A DNA stretch of 64,000 nt from Rivibacter subsaxonicus (GTDB taxonomy: Bacteria > Pseudomonadota > Gammaproteobacteria > Burkholderiales > Burkholderiaceae_C). The translations under genes were made by a program, and so were the position numbers. This document shows, piece after piece, positions 7,619-18,646 of this stretch (its first letter is position 1; every line of letters starts with the position of its first letter). A model generated the notes under the pieces. That model was not told the origin of the DNA, did no database searches, and saw nothing but the letters and a program-made list of their open reading frames with translations. The stretch is taken from assembly GCF_004217215.1 (NCBI RefSeq), contig NZ_SHKP01000004.1, forward strand, positions 1,024,829 to 1,088,828, written 5' to 3'.

Positions 7619-8800
7619 ATGTTCGAACCGAACGACCCCGCGTGCCGAGTGGCACGCAACGCCGATGCGCTGCGTGCCATCGGCTGGCAGCCGGCATTGG
7701 CGGCTGCACTCGAAGCCCTCGTCGAAGACGGCGACCACCAGTCACTGGCAGACAGCGGGCAGTTGCTGCGCGTCAGCGCCGTTTTCCGCGACAGCCTGCG
7801 CCTGCACGACGGCGAGGCCGAGCTCGATGCCAGACTGCATCCGCGGCTGGCGCGCCAGCTGGCCGAGGCCGGCACCGAGATCGCCACTGGCGACTGGGTG
7901 CTGGCCAGCGCCGACGAGCACGACGCGGCCGGCCCGCTGTGGGTCGAGCTGCGCGTGCCGCCGCTGACCCATCTGGTGCGGCGCGACGCCGAGGGCCGGC
8001 GCCATGTGCTGGCCAGCAACGTCGATGTCGCGCTGCTGGTGATGGGCCTCGACCTCGACTTCAACCCGCGCCGGCTCGAGCGCTACGTGGCGCTGGTGCT
8101 GGCCAGCGGCGTGGAGCCGGTGGTCGTGCTGACCAAGGCCGACCGCGTTGCGCCCGACGAGGCCGCGCGCGCCGCGCTGGTGGGCGACGAGATCGAGGCG
8201 CTGCAGCAGCGACTCGGCCCGCACCGCGGCAAGCCGATCTCCATCGTCGCCGTCAACGGCACGCTGCCCTCTGCCGCGGCGACGCTGGCGCCCTGGCTCG
8301 GTGCCGGCCGCACGCTGGTGCTGCTTGGCTCCTCGGGCGCCGGCAAGTCGACGCTGACCAACACGCTGCTGCGCGCCGACGGCGGCGCGCCGGTGCAGCG
8401 CATTCAGGCCGTGCGCGAGCACGACCATCGCGGCCAGCACACCACCACCACGCGCACGCTGCACCGGTTGCCCGGCGGCGGCTGCGTGATCGACACGCCG
8501 GGGCTGCGCGCGCTGCGGCCCGACCTCGACGAGGGGGCGCTGGCGGCCAGCTTTGCCGACATCGAGGCGCTCGCCGCGCAATGCCGCTTTCGCGACTGCA
8601 GCCATGCCGACGAGCCGGGCTGCGCGGTGCGCGCGGCGGTGCATCCGGATCGGCTGGCCAACTGGCGCAAGTTGCTGCGCGAGGCGCGGCGCGACACGAT
8701 GAGCGCGCTCGAACGCCAGCAACTGGTCTCGGTCTGGAAGGCGCGCGGGCGCCAGGCCAAGGTGGCGCTGCGCCTCAAGCGCGGGGAGGGCGAGCGTTGA
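7619..8800 (+). CDS. rsgA: Ribosome small subunit-dependent GTPase A
   Basis: 393-residue circularly permuted GTPase that acts late in 30S ribosome maturation. After an OB-like N-terminal domain the G motifs appear in permuted order: TKAD (about 172-175), GSSGAGKS P-loop (237-244) and DTPG (292-295). The C-terminal zinc site reads C-x4-C-x-H-x5-C (C322, C327, H329, C335). The N terminus is longer than in E. coli RsgA. The ATG at 7619 begins MFEPND; a weaker in-frame start at 7565 would add 18 residues. It stands alone and is convergent with the DUF502 gene. Confidence 0.93.
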   Translation: MFEPNDPACRVARNADALRAIGWQPALAAALEALVEDGDHQSLADSGQLLRVSAVFRDSLRLHDGEAELDARLHPRLARQLAEAGTEIATGDWVLASADEHDAAGPLWVELRVPPLTHLVRRDAEGRRHVLASNVDVALLVMGLDLDFNPRRLERYVALVLASGVEPVVVLTKADRVAPDEAARAALVGDEIEALQQRLGPHRGKPISIVAVNGTLPSAAATLAPWLGAGRTLVLLGSSGAGKSTLTNTLLRADGGAPVQRIQAVREHDHRGQHTTTTRTLHRLPGGGCVIDTPGLRALRPDLDEGALAASFADIEALAAQCRFRDCSHADEPGCAVRAAVHPDRLANWRKLLREARRDTMSALERQQLVSVWKARGRQAKVALRLKRGEGER

Positions 8801-8820
8801 GGCTCGCCGGCGAACGGGCG

Positions 8821-9492
8821 CTACTTCGCTGCCGTCGGTGCCTTCGGCAGGTGCTGCGCCGAGGTCACGCCCATCGAGACGTAGAGGCTGGTCAGCGCAT
8901 CGATGCCGATCTCGGCCGGCACCACCCACGGCTGCGGCACGTAGAGCAGGCCGCCGCCGATCGGCACCGGCGCGGTGGGCACCAGCACCGCAAGATAGGG
9001 CTTGTCGCCGAGCAGCAGCGGCTCGGGCGTGGACAGCAGGCCGAGCACCGCGACCCCGCCATCCTTGGCCTCGGGCCCGCCGAAGTGGCACCACACCGGG
9101 CTCATCGATTTGAGGCCGTCGTCCGGGCTCTGCGCGAGCAGGTCGACGAAGCGATGACTCATGTCGTAGATGTTGCGCACCAGCGGGATGCGCCGGATCA
9201 GCGCCTCGACGCCGCGCCGCAGGCCGCGCTCCAAGCGCGTCTCGACCAGCAGGCCGAGCCCGAAGATCATCACCAGCAGGATCAGCAGGCCCAGGCTGTA
9301 GCTCGCCACTTCGGAGCGTGCGAAGGGCGGCGCCAGCCACATCAGCAGGCCGCCGACCAGGCTGCGCGGGCCGAGCCAGTCCTCGATCAGGCGCGCGGTG
9401 AAAACGAGGATCGCGATCGTCGCTGCCAGCGGCAGCACGGCGATCAGGCCGGTGAGGAAGGTGCGGACCAGGCGGCCGCCGAACGGGGTCAT
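8821..9492 (-). CDS. DUF502 family inner-membrane protein
   Basis: 223 residues. There are two hydrophobic helices (about 10-32 and 60-84), with FLTGLIAVLPLAATIAI in the first. The family signature IPLVRNIYDMSHRFVDLL and the conserved C-terminal half (VAVLVPTAPVPIGGGLLYVP) follow. The function is unknown; the family is widespread in proteobacteria. The ATG at 9492 is preferred over 9507 because GGAG (inside the longer N terminus) sits 9 nt before it, whereas 9507 has no ribosome site. Confidence 0.85.
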   Translation of the reverse strand: MTPFGGRLVRTFLTGLIAVLPLAATIAILVFTARLIEDWLGPRSLVGGLLMWLAPPFARSEVASYSLGLLILLVMIFGLGLLVETRLERGLRRGVEALIRRIPLVRNIYDMSHRFVDLLAQSPDDGLKSMSPVWCHFGGPEAKDGGVAVLGLLSTPEPLLLGDKPYLAVLVPTAPVPIGGGLLYVPQPWVVPAEIGIDALTSLYVSMGVTSAQHLPKAPTAAK

Positions 9493-9643
9493 GTCGATGG
9501 GCTCCATCGCGCCACGGCGTGCGCGTCGGGGCGAGTGGACCGGATATGGGGGCCGCCGGTCAAATGCGGCCGGGCAGCAGGCCCGCAGGCCACGGCGCGT
9601 GCCTCGACAATTCGGCCTTGACGCCAAATGCTGGAGAACGCGC

Positions 9644-9880
9644 GTGAAGACCTACGACATCGAAGTGCAGCGCCTGAAGTCGATGAGGCACGACAAAGGC
9701 CTGATCGAACTCAACATCGACGCGCTGGTGCTGCCTCGCTCGGCGCGCGACGAGGAGTCCGCCGCCAGCTGCCTGCGCCTGCCTGTCGACCAGGCCCGCT
9801 CGCTGCTGATACTGCTGAAGCAGCAGATCGCCGAACTCGACAAGTTGCAGCCGCGCAGCCGGCGGTCGGGGCGGTGTTGA
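9644..9880 (+). CDS. Small hypothetical protein, 78 aa, GTG start
   Basis: 78-residue protein reading VKTYDIEVQRLKSMRHDKGL from a GTG. GGAG at 9633-9636, 7 nt upstream, supports this start. The body has a short beta-like stretch (KGLIELNIDALVL) and a helix (DQARSLLILLKQQIAELDKL), then a basic tail ending SRRSGRC. No family is recognised. It is divergent from the DUF502 gene. The start choice is the main uncertainty: a longer upstream frame exists but has no protein character. Confidence 0.6.
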   Translation: MKTYDIEVQRLKSMRHDKGLIELNIDALVLPRSARDEESAASCLRLPVDQARSLLILLKQQIAELDKLQPRSRRSGRC

Positions 9881-9981
9881 GGAGGGCGGTGGACGAGGGC
9901 ATCGACGCGGGCGCCAGGGGTTCTCGGTCAGTGACGGGCGTCTATCGCTGAACGGCCGGAAGCGGGCACTTTCAGGCGACT

Positions 9982-10007
9982 GCATTGCGGCGTACCGCCG
10001 TGCAATG
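9982..10007. repeat. Bulged inverted repeat CATTGC-GGCG/CGCC-GTGCAATG
   Basis: The arms pair around a TAC centre, with two extra bases in the right arm. It lies in the 274-bp gap between the small gene ending at 9880 and the TetR gene. It could be a weak terminator for the former or an operator; there is no T-run. Confidence 0.35.
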
Positions 10008-10152
10008 GCTTCAACGCGATTGTCCAATCAGGCTCAGGCTGCATTGGGCATCACGCCGCATTGCGGCCGGGCTTGAACAGTTGCGCATGGTTCGCGCTTC
10101 CGGCGATCGACCTTGCCGCGAAAACATCGCTGTGCAACTCGCCAACAATGAA

Positions 10153-10170
10153 GCATGATGAGCATCATGC
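10153..10170. promoter_or_regulatory. Palindrome over the TetR start codon
   Basis: GCATGATG, two bases, CATCATGC: perfect 8-bp arms that include the two overlapping ATG starts of the TetR gene. It could be the autoregulatory operator or an RNA hairpin that hides the start. The 11-mer GCATCATGCGA, spanning its right arm, recurs at 10807-10817 over the start codon of the next gene, which supports shared regulation. Confidence 0.5.
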
Positions 10171-10760
10171 GAAGTACGAGAACAAGCGCGAGAGCAGCGG
10201 CCAAGGACGCCACACACGAGCGCATCCTGTCCGTGGCCGCCCGCGCGATCCGTCGCAGTGGCTACGACGGTACCGGAGTCGCGGACATCATGAAGGAGGC
10301 CGGCCTGACGCATGGCGCCTTCTATGCTCACTTCGCGTCACGCGAGGCCATGTTGGCCGAAGCGGCGGGGAGGGCGTGCGCGGAGTCCGCTGCCGCCGCG
10401 GCTGACGCCGTGGCCGGCGTGCCGCCCGACATGGCGTTGGCATCCTTGCTTGATGCCTATCTCTCCAGGGAGCACCTTGAGAATGCAGAGAGGGGATGCC
10501 CTCTGGTCGCGCTGGGCTCTGAAACATCGCGCCAGACTCCCGAAGTGCGTCGAGTGGCGACCCGGCATATCAAGGAAATGATCGACCTTGTCGCGCGCCA
10601 GTTGCCGGACTGGGGGCAGCCCGGCGCCCACCAGCGCGCACTGGTGACTGTCTCCAGCATGGTGGGTGCTGTGTTGCTGGCGCGCGTGGTCGATGACCCG
10701 GGCCTGTCGGACGCCCTGCGCGAGGCCGCGCTCAAGCACCTGACCCCCGCCGATCGCTGA
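10155..10760 (+). CDS. TetR/AcrR family transcriptional regulator
   Basis: 201 residues. The N-terminal helix-turn-helix (about 20-66) has the classic layout: THERILSVAARAIRRSGYDG, then GVADIMKEAGLTHGAFYAHF. The C-terminal ligand domain (about 80-200) resembles members controlling reductase or quinone-stress operons, but the ligand is unknown. Three in-frame ATGs (10155, 10158, 10167) compete and no good ribosome site is visible. The first two lie inside a perfect palindrome. It is upstream of, and in the same direction as, the DUF2147/MDR/SDR operon, which it probably controls. Confidence 0.88.
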   Translation: MMSIMRSTRTSARAAAKDATHERILSVAARAIRRSGYDGTGVADIMKEAGLTHGAFYAHFASREAMLAEAAGRACAESAAAAADAVAGVPPDMALASLLDAYLSREHLENAERGCPLVALGSETSRQTPEVRRVATRHIKEMIDLVARQLPDWGQPGAHQRALVTVSSMVGAVLLARVVDDPGLSDALREAALKHLTPADR

Positions 10761-10811
10761 ATCCACTGATGCACGTGGCCCTTTCGTTCGTCATTACACA
10801 TTACATGCATC

Positions 10812-11279
10812 ATGCGACACACGGCCAAACGAGCCGCCCGCTCCTTCCGGGCAATCGCCTTGCTCGTTGCACTTGCGGCCCCGCTCGCCTGGGCCGAGGG
10901 ACCATCGCCCACTGGTCTTTGGAGGAACCTGGACGACGTCAGCGGCATGCCGCGGGCCCTGATCCGCATCACCGAATCGAACGGAATGCTGCAGGGCAGG
11001 ATCGAGAAGGTGTTCCCGGCCCCGAGCGATGACTCGAATCCGAAGTGCGACAAGTGCGAAGGCACGAACAGGAACGCGCCTGTCGTCGGTCTCGTCATCC
11101 TGAGTGGTCTGACCAAGGAAGGCGACGAGTACGTCGGCGGCCAGATCCTCGACCCGGACAACGGCAAGGTCTATCGCAGCAAAGTGCGTCTGACCGACAA
11201 CGGCAAGACGCTCAGCGTGCGCGGCTACATCGGTGTGCCAACGCTGGGCCGTTCGCAAACCTGGATGCGCCAGGACTAG
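10812..11279 (+). CDS. DUF2147 family secreted protein
   Basis: 155 residues. A signal peptide (residues about 1-28, ending APLAWA) precedes a DUF2147 domain (GLWRNLDDVSGMPRALIRI, then GLVILSGL and DNGKTLSVRGYIGVPTLGRSQTWMR). Such periplasmic domains have a lipocalin-like barrel and an unknown ligand. A Cys pair (KCDKCEG) is present. It is first in a run with the MDR gene 9 bp downstream and the SDR after it. Confidence 0.82.
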   Translation: MRHTAKRAARSFRAIALLVALAAPLAWAEGPSPTGLWRNLDDVSGMPRALIRITESNGMLQGRIEKVFPAPSDDSNPKCDKCEGTNRNAPVVGLVILSGLTKEGDEYVGGQILDPDNGKVYRSKVRLTDNGKTLSVRGYIGVPTLGRSQTWMRQD

Positions 11280-11288
11280 GGAAGACCC

Positions 11289-12290
11289 ATGAAAGCATTC
11301 ACTCTCGAGCGCTATGGAAAGAAGCGCGCGCTGCGGTTGGCAGATGTGCCGAGTCCGGAGTTGCGCGACGACGAGGTCCTGGTCGAGGTTCATGCCGCCG
11401 GCGTGAACCTGCTGGACTCCAAGATCCGGGACGGCGAGTTCAAGCTCATCCTGCCCTATCGCTTACCCCTCGTCCTGGGCCACGACGTAGCTGGGGTGGT
11501 CGTCAAGGTCGGCCCCCGTGTGCGGCAGTTCAAGCCGGGCGATGAGGTCTATGCGCGGGCGGATGATTTCCGGATCGGCACGTTCGCCGAGTTCGTCCCG
11601 GTCAAGGAGGCATCGCTTGCGCTCAAGCCCGGAGGCCTGACGATGGAAGAGGCCGCTTCCATCCCCCTGGTGGGCTTGACGGCATGGCAGGCACTCGTCG
11701 AGAAGGCCAACCTGAAGCCGGGGCAGAAGACCTTCATTCAGGCCGGCTCCGGCGGCGTGGGCACTTTCGCCATCCAGTTGGCCAAGCATCTGGGCGCAAC
11801 CGTTGCCACGACGACGAGCACGACCAATGTCGCGCTCGTGAAGAGCCTGGGTGCAGACGTCGTCATCGACTACAAGACGCAGGACTTCGAGGATGTCTTG
11901 CGCGACTACGACGTCGTATTGAACAGCCAGGACGGCAAGACGCTCGAAAAGTCTCTTCGGGTGCTCAAGCGTGGCGGGAAGCTCATCTCCATCTCCGGGC
12001 CGCCTGACCCCGAGTTCGGCAAGGAAATCGCGGCACCCGGGTTCGTGAAGCTGGTCATCCGGCTGCTGAGCTCAGGCGTCAGGCGCAAGGCCCGAGCCCG
12101 AGGCGTCGGCTATTCGTTTCTCTTCATGAAGGCGAACGGCAGCCAACTGCGCGAGATCACCCGGCTCATCGAGGCTGGGGCCATCCGCCCCGTCATAGAT
12201 CGGGTGTTCCCCTTCGAGTCGACCAACGAAGCCCTCGCCTACGTCGAAGCAGGCCGCGCGAAAGGCAAGGTCGTCGTCAAGCTCAAGTGA
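11289..12290 (+). CDS. Zinc-less MDR-family NADPH:quinone/enone reductase
   Basis: 333-residue medium-chain dehydrogenase/reductase. The N-terminal GroES-like domain includes VHAAGVNLLDSKIRDGEFK and VLGHDVAGVVVKVG. The Rossmann domain begins TFIQAGSGGVGTFAIQLAKHLGA. The catalytic and structural zinc cysteines are absent, as in quinone oxidoreductases and enoyl reductases, so NADPH-dependent reduction of a quinone or enone is likely. The start 9 bp after the DUF2147 gene follows GGGAAGACCC. It is probably part of the TetR-controlled operon. Confidence 0.85.
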   Translation: MKAFTLERYGKKRALRLADVPSPELRDDEVLVEVHAAGVNLLDSKIRDGEFKLILPYRLPLVLGHDVAGVVVKVGPRVRQFKPGDEVYARADDFRIGTFAEFVPVKEASLALKPGGLTMEEAASIPLVGLTAWQALVEKANLKPGQKTFIQAGSGGVGTFAIQLAKHLGATVATTTSTTNVALVKSLGADVVIDYKTQDFEDVLRDYDVVLNSQDGKTLEKSLRVLKRGGKLISISGPPDPEFGKEIAAPGFVKLVIRLLSSGVRRKARARGVGYSFLFMKANGSQLREITRLIEAGAIRPVIDRVFPFESTNEALAYVEAGRAKGKVVVKLK

Positions 12291-12322
12291 GCCAGGTTCC
12301 CCATCCATCCTTGGAGATCCCT

Positions 12323-13027
12323 ATGAAGATCGAGAATGCTGTCGTCCTCGTCACGGGTGCCAATCGCGGCATCGGCCTGGCGTTCGCGCGCGAGTTGCTC
12401 GCCCGCGGTGCCCGCAAGGTCTACGCCGGCGCACGCGACTCCGCGTCCGTCACGCAAGCCGGTGTTCAGCCTCTGCGACTCGACGTCACCAAGCCGGAAG
12501 ACGTGGCGGCCGCTGCAGCGCAGGCGTCGGATGTGACGCTCGTGATCAACAACGCCGGCATTGCCCAACCCGGGGGATTCCTTGCGCCAGACAGCGAAGC
12601 CGTCGCGCGACGCATCTTCGAGACCAACTTCTTCGCCATGTTGCGCATGAGCAAGGCCTTTGCGCCGATTCTCAAGGCCAACGGCGGTGGTGCTTTGCTC
12701 AATGTGTTGTCGGCCGCTTCATGGGTGAACGGCGGAGAACTGGCCGCCTACTCGGCCAGCAAGTCAGCGGCCTGGTCGCTAACCAATGCCCTGCGCGGCG
12801 AACTGGCGGCGCAGAAGACCCAGGTGCTGGCACTGCACATGGCCTACGTCGATACCGACCTCACGCGCGGCTTCGATGTGCCGAAGTCCAGCGCTGAGCA
12901 GATCGTCAAGCGCGCGCTCGACGGACTCGAATCAGGTCTCGATGAGGTGCTGGCCGATGAACTCACCCTGCAGCTCAAGCGCGGGATGACGGCGGCCAGG
13001 CCCAGCTATCTACCGCAGGCTTCCTGA
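12323..13027 (+). CDS. Short-chain dehydrogenase/reductase
   Basis: 234-residue classical SDR. The cofactor motif TGANRGIG (residues about 10-17) is present, with NNAGIAQPG in the middle. The active site has Ser in NVLSAASWVNGG and YSASK (Y-x3-K). NAD(P)(H) oxidoreductase activity is expected; the substrate is unknown. Ribosome site GGAG lies 7 nt upstream of ATG 12323. It is last in the DUF2147-MDR-SDR run. A 147-bp gap then leads to the hydrolase gene, with no clear signal seen. Confidence 0.87.
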   Translation: MKIENAVVLVTGANRGIGLAFARELLARGARKVYAGARDSASVTQAGVQPLRLDVTKPEDVAAAAAQASDVTLVINNAGIAQPGGFLAPDSEAVARRIFETNFFAMLRMSKAFAPILKANGGGALLNVLSAASWVNGGELAAYSASKSAAWSLTNALRGELAAQKTQVLALHMAYVDTDLTRGFDVPKSSAEQIVKRALDGLESGLDEVLADELTLQLKRGMTAARPSYLPQAS

Positions 13028-13174
13028 GACCGGACTCGATCGCCTGCCCCGCCCTCCGGCAACGACACGATCTCGAACGGCATCGTTGAACGCTGCGGAC
13101 AAGCCGACGTTCCACACCCCTGGCCCGAAGGGCGAACCGACTATCCGGTCCTTGCGACCTGAGAGCAGAGCAAC

Positions 13175-14032
13175 ATGAACGCATCGCACAGATTGAGCGT
13201 CACCTGGAAGGACGTTCCAACGCGGACGATCACCGCAGGTGGCGTGGATTTCGCCTACCGAGAACTCGGGACGGACAACCCCGGCACGCCGGTCGTGTTC
13301 CTCATCCACCTGGCTGCCGTTCTGGACAACTGGGACCCTCGAGTCGTCGACGGCTTCGCGGCAAAGCATCGCGTGATCACATTCGACAATCGAGGCGTCG
13401 GCGCGTCGAGTGGGTCTCCGGCGACATCGATGGAGGAGATGGCCAAGGACGCCATCACCTTCATCAAGGCCATGGGTCTAGCTCAGGTCGACCTCTTCGG
13501 GTTCTCGATGGGTGGAATGATCGCTCAGGAGATCGTGCTGATGGAGCCGCGACTCGTGCGCAAGCTGATCATCACGGGGACGGGCCCCGCTGGCGGCGAA
13601 GGCATCAGCAAGGTGGCCCGGGTGACCTACTTCGACATGGTCCGGGGCTGGCTCAGCTTCCAGGATCCGAAGCAGTTTCTGTTCTTCACCAGGACGCCCA
13701 CCGGAATCCGTGCGGGCAAGGAGTTTCTGCAGCGCCTGAAGGAACGCTCCGGAAACCGCGACAAGGCAATCACCGTGGCCGCGCTGCAGGCCCAGTTGAA
13801 GGCGCTGCGCCGATGGGGCGCGAAGAAGCCCGCGGATCTGTCAAGCGTTCACCAACCTGTTCTCGTTGCGAACGGCGACAGCGATCGCATGGTGCCAACA
13901 AAGAACACGCACGACTTGGCGCGGCGCCTTCCGAACAGCGAACTCATCATCTATCCCGATTCCGGACACGGCGCGGTGTTCCAGTTCCATGCCGACTTCG
14001 TGCCCAAGGCGCTCGCCTTCCTTTCGCGCTAG
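13175..14032 (+). CDS. Alpha/beta-fold hydrolase
   Basis: 285 residues. The nucleophile elbow GFSMGG (Ser about 110), the strand motif RVITFDNRGVGASSG and the catalytic His in DSGHGAVFQ are visible; the acid is probably Asp in VANGDSDRMVP. The oxyanion region reads LIHLAAVLDNWDP, where most relatives have an HG pair. It is related to chloroperoxidase/epoxide-hydrolase-like esterases; the substrate is unknown. It lies between the SDR and the convergent aldo/keto reductase. Confidence 0.83.
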   Translation: MNASHRLSVTWKDVPTRTITAGGVDFAYRELGTDNPGTPVVFLIHLAAVLDNWDPRVVDGFAAKHRVITFDNRGVGASSGSPATSMEEMAKDAITFIKAMGLAQVDLFGFSMGGMIAQEIVLMEPRLVRKLIITGTGPAGGEGISKVARVTYFDMVRGWLSFQDPKQFLFFTRTPTGIRAGKEFLQRLKERSGNRDKAITVAALQAQLKALRRWGAKKPADLSSVHQPVLVANGDSDRMVPTKNTHDLARRLPNSELIIYPDSGHGAVFQFHADFVPKALAFLSR

Positions 14033-14050
14033 TCGAAGTGATCTCGCTTT

Positions 14051-14070
14051 CGCGATGGTGTGCCATCGCG
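14051..14070 (+). terminator. Hairpin downstream of the hydrolase gene
   Basis: CGCGATGG, loop TGTG, CCATCGCG: perfect 8-bp stem 18 bp after the stop at 14032. Only a short T pair follows, so termination would be weak or factor-assisted. Confidence 0.45.
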
Positions 14071-14081
14071 TTCTGGCGCGA

Positions 14082-14178
14082 ACCGAACGACCGCTCTTGC
14101 GCGGTGAGCGCTGGGCTCGTGAAGGGCTGCATGGGGTCGGCAGACGATGGTCGAGGTTGTCAACAGCGGTCGTTCGGT
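14082..14178. repeat. 97-bp segment bounded by perfect 14-bp inverted repeats
   Basis: ACCGAACGACCGCT at 14082-14095 is the exact reverse complement of 14165-14178. The enclosed 69 bp have no coding character. The element lies in the 264-bp gap between convergent genes. It could be a small non-autonomous (MITE-like) element or a long-range hairpin. No target-site duplication is evident at its edges. Confidence 0.5.
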
Positions 14179-14296
14179 CAGTCCCTCCGCCAAGGTCAGC
14201 TGCCGGGCTTGACAGCGAACTGACAGTCCCGGCCATAAGGCGACACCGCGCTGGCAGCAGCACAGCGGTCAGTCGAGTCCCCCCAACGGCCACAGA

Positions 14297-16572
<2,276 letters not shown>

Positions 16573-16628
16573 GATGCAGATTCCCTTCTCGTTAATCGTC
16601 ACTTTAGGGAGAGCGACTGAGAAGAAAA

Positions 16629-16666
16629 ATGGCCTAACTCTGAAGACCATATGAAGGTATTCTTCA
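16629..16666. promoter_or_regulatory. LysR-type binding region between OYE and LysR genes
   Basis: The box ATGGCCTAA + 3 nt + TGAAGA + 1 nt + CAT (16629-16650) is followed by TCTTCA at 16661-16666, which pairs with TGAAGA at 16641-16646. The same box stands before the unlinked LysR gene at 41214. It is probably the autoregulatory and divergent-promoter site of the adjacent LysR protein. Confidence 0.55.
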
Positions 16667-16670
16667 AAGC

Positions 16671-17573
16671 ATGCGGCTCAATCAGCTCGACGGACTGCTC
16701 GCTTTCTGGAAGGTGGCGCAGCACCGCGGCTTCTCTGCCGCCGCTGCGGCGCTGGAGGTCTCGCCCTCGGCGCTGAGCCAGGCGATCCGCACGCTGGAGG
16801 CCCGGCTCGGCGTTCGGTTGCTGAATCGGACGACGCGCAGCGTCAGCCTGACCGAGGCCGGCGAGGCGTATCTGTCGCGGATCGGCCCGGCGCTGGGCGA
16901 CGTGCTGGAAGCCGGGGAACAGCTGCATGCGCTCCAGGGTCGGCCGTCGGGTGTGCTGCGCATCAACGCCGCCCGCATCTCCGTGGCCATGGTGCTGCAG
17001 CCCCTGCTGGCCGGCTTCCTGAAGGCCCACCCGGACGTTCAAGTCGAGCTGAGCAATGACGAGGGTTATGTCGACATCGTCGAGCGGGGGTTCGACGCCG
17101 GCGTTCGGCTGGGCGAGAGCGTCCAGAAGGACATGGTCGCCGTCCCGCTCGGTGGCCCGGTGTCGGTGGCCATCGTCGGCTCACCGGACTATTTCAGACG
17201 CCATCCGGCGCCGCAGCACCCGTCCGACCTGGTTCATCACCGCTGCGTGCGATTTCGGTTCACAGGCAGCGGGGCCATCCACAAGTGGGAGCTGAAGGTC
17301 GACGATCGGATTGTCGACTACGAGATCGCCGGCAGTCTGACGATCAGCGATTCGCTGTTCTCTGCGGAGGCTGCTCTGGACGGAATCGGGCTGGCGTACA
17401 CCTTCGAGCCGCTCGCGCGCCCGCACCTGCGAAGCAAGCGTCTGAAGCAGGTGTTGGCCGAGTTCTCGCCGACCTTCCCCGGCTTCTACCTGTACTACCC
17501 CAGCCGGCGGCAGCAGCCGTCAAAGCTGAAGGCTTTCGTGGACTACGCGCTCGCCAACGCTCGCGAATCCTAG
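16671..17573 (+). CDS. LysR family regulator (divergent from OYE)
   Basis: 300 residues. The winged helix-turn-helix (about 1-65) includes GFSAAAAALEVSPSALSQAIRTLEARLG and LLNRTTRSVSLTEAG. The co-inducer domain (about 90-295) is of the periplasmic-binding type and resembles the large AaeR/DsdC-like clade. It is divergent from the OYE/aldo-keto reductase operon, which is the usual target arrangement, with a 98-bp shared promoter. Its inducer may be an electrophile reduced by the OYE (inference). Confidence 0.9.
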   Translation: MRLNQLDGLLAFWKVAQHRGFSAAAAALEVSPSALSQAIRTLEARLGVRLLNRTTRSVSLTEAGEAYLSRIGPALGDVLEAGEQLHALQGRPSGVLRINAARISVAMVLQPLLAGFLKAHPDVQVELSNDEGYVDIVERGFDAGVRLGESVQKDMVAVPLGGPVSVAIVGSPDYFRRHPAPQHPSDLVHHRCVRFRFTGSGAIHKWELKVDDRIVDYEIAGSLTISDSLFSAEAALDGIGLAYTFEPLARPHLRSKRLKQVLAEFSPTFPGFYLYYPSRRQQPSKLKAFVDYALANARES

Positions 17574-17675
17574 GACGCCCACACGGGTCGTGTGCGATGG
17601 GGCCCACGCGCAGTGATGTCCGCTTCCCCGGGACGTGTCGGGCTGCTGTGGGTCGGAACCCGTCACCGAATCAAC

Positions 17676-18638
17676 TCAACCCTTCGCCGCTGAACCCGTC
17701 GCCGCCTCGGCGCGTTGCCGCTCCGACCGCCGCGTCCCGAAGGATTCGGCGATGAACTCCACGAAGGCGCGCACGCGCGTCGACAGCTGCAGGCGCTGCG
17801 GGTAGACGGCGTAGACATCGGCCTCGGGCGTGTCCCACTGCGGCAGCACCGGCACCAGGCGGCCGCTGTGCAGGTGGCGGGCAACGTCCCATTCGGCGCG
17901 CATCACGATGCCGTGGCCCTCGAGTGCCCAGTTGACGGCGATCTCGCCGTCGTTGGTCGCGAGGTTGCCGCGCGTCTTCACGGTCTCGGATCGCTGGCGC
18001 GCGCCGCGGCCGCTCGACAGCCGCCAGGTGCCGTAGGCCTCGTCGCCCTGGCGGATGCCGATGCAGTTGTGGCGCACCAGCTCCTGCGGCGTCCTCGGGC
18101 TTCCGTTGCGCTCGAGGTAGGCCGGCGCCGCGCACAGCAGGCGGCGGTTGTCGGCCAGCTTGCGCGCGATCACGCGCGCGTCGGGCGGCGGGCCGAAGCG
18201 GATGCAGACGTCGAAGGCCTCGTCGGTCAGCGGCGGCGGGTTGACCGACAGCTGGAGCTGGACTTCGACCTCCGGATGCCGCCGCACGAAGCGCGAGATG
18301 ACGGGCGCCACGTGGCTGCGCCCGAAGCCGAGCGTCGCATTGACGCGCAGCAGCCCCTTCGGCAGCTGCTTCGATCGCACCAGCAGCTGGTCGAGCTCCT
18401 CGATGTCGCCGAGGATGCGCCGCGCGCGCTCGACGACCGCGTCGCCCTCGGGCGTGAGGCTCAGGCGCCGCGTGCTGCGGTTGACCAGCGCCACGCCGGT
18501 GCGGGCCTCGATCGTCGCCAGCCGCTTGCTGACGCCCGCCTTCGAGACCCCGAGTTCGCGCGCCGCGGCGCTGAGGCTGCCGTTGGCCGCCAGCGTGACC
18601 AGAAAGCCCAGGTCTGCGGGCTGGATGCCGGGTCCCAT
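17676..18638 (-). CDS. LysR family regulator (divergent from tartrate dehydrogenase)
   Basis: 320 residues. The helix-turn-helix is visible in GSLSAAARELGVSKAGVSKRLATIEARTG, then LVNRSTRRLSLTPEGDAVVERARRIL. A C-terminal effector domain follows. It faces the tartrate/malate dehydrogenase gene across 114 bp that contain a perfect 25-bp interrupted palindrome. The probable role is regulation of the dehydrogenase and Bug receptor genes in response to a hydroxydicarboxylate (inference). Confidence 0.9.
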   Translation of the reverse strand: MGPGIQPADLGFLVTLAANGSLSAAARELGVSKAGVSKRLATIEARTGVALVNRSTRRLSLTPEGDAVVERARRILGDIEELDQLLVRSKQLPKGLLRVNATLGFGRSHVAPVISRFVRRHPEVEVQLQLSVNPPPLTDEAFDVCIRFGPPPDARVIARKLADNRRLLCAAPAYLERNGSPRTPQELVRHNCIGIRQGDEAYGTWRLSSGRGARQRSETVKTRGNLATNDGEIAVNWALEGHGIVMRAEWDVARHLHSGRLVPVLPQWDTPEADVYAVYPQRLQLSTRVRAFVEFIAESFGTRRSERQRAEAATGSAAKG

Positions 18639-18646
18639 CGCGTCTC

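Noticed and set aside
17580-17594. CACACG-GGT-CGTGTG as a terminator for the LysR gene
   Set aside because: The stem is only 6 bp with no T-run, too weak to call.
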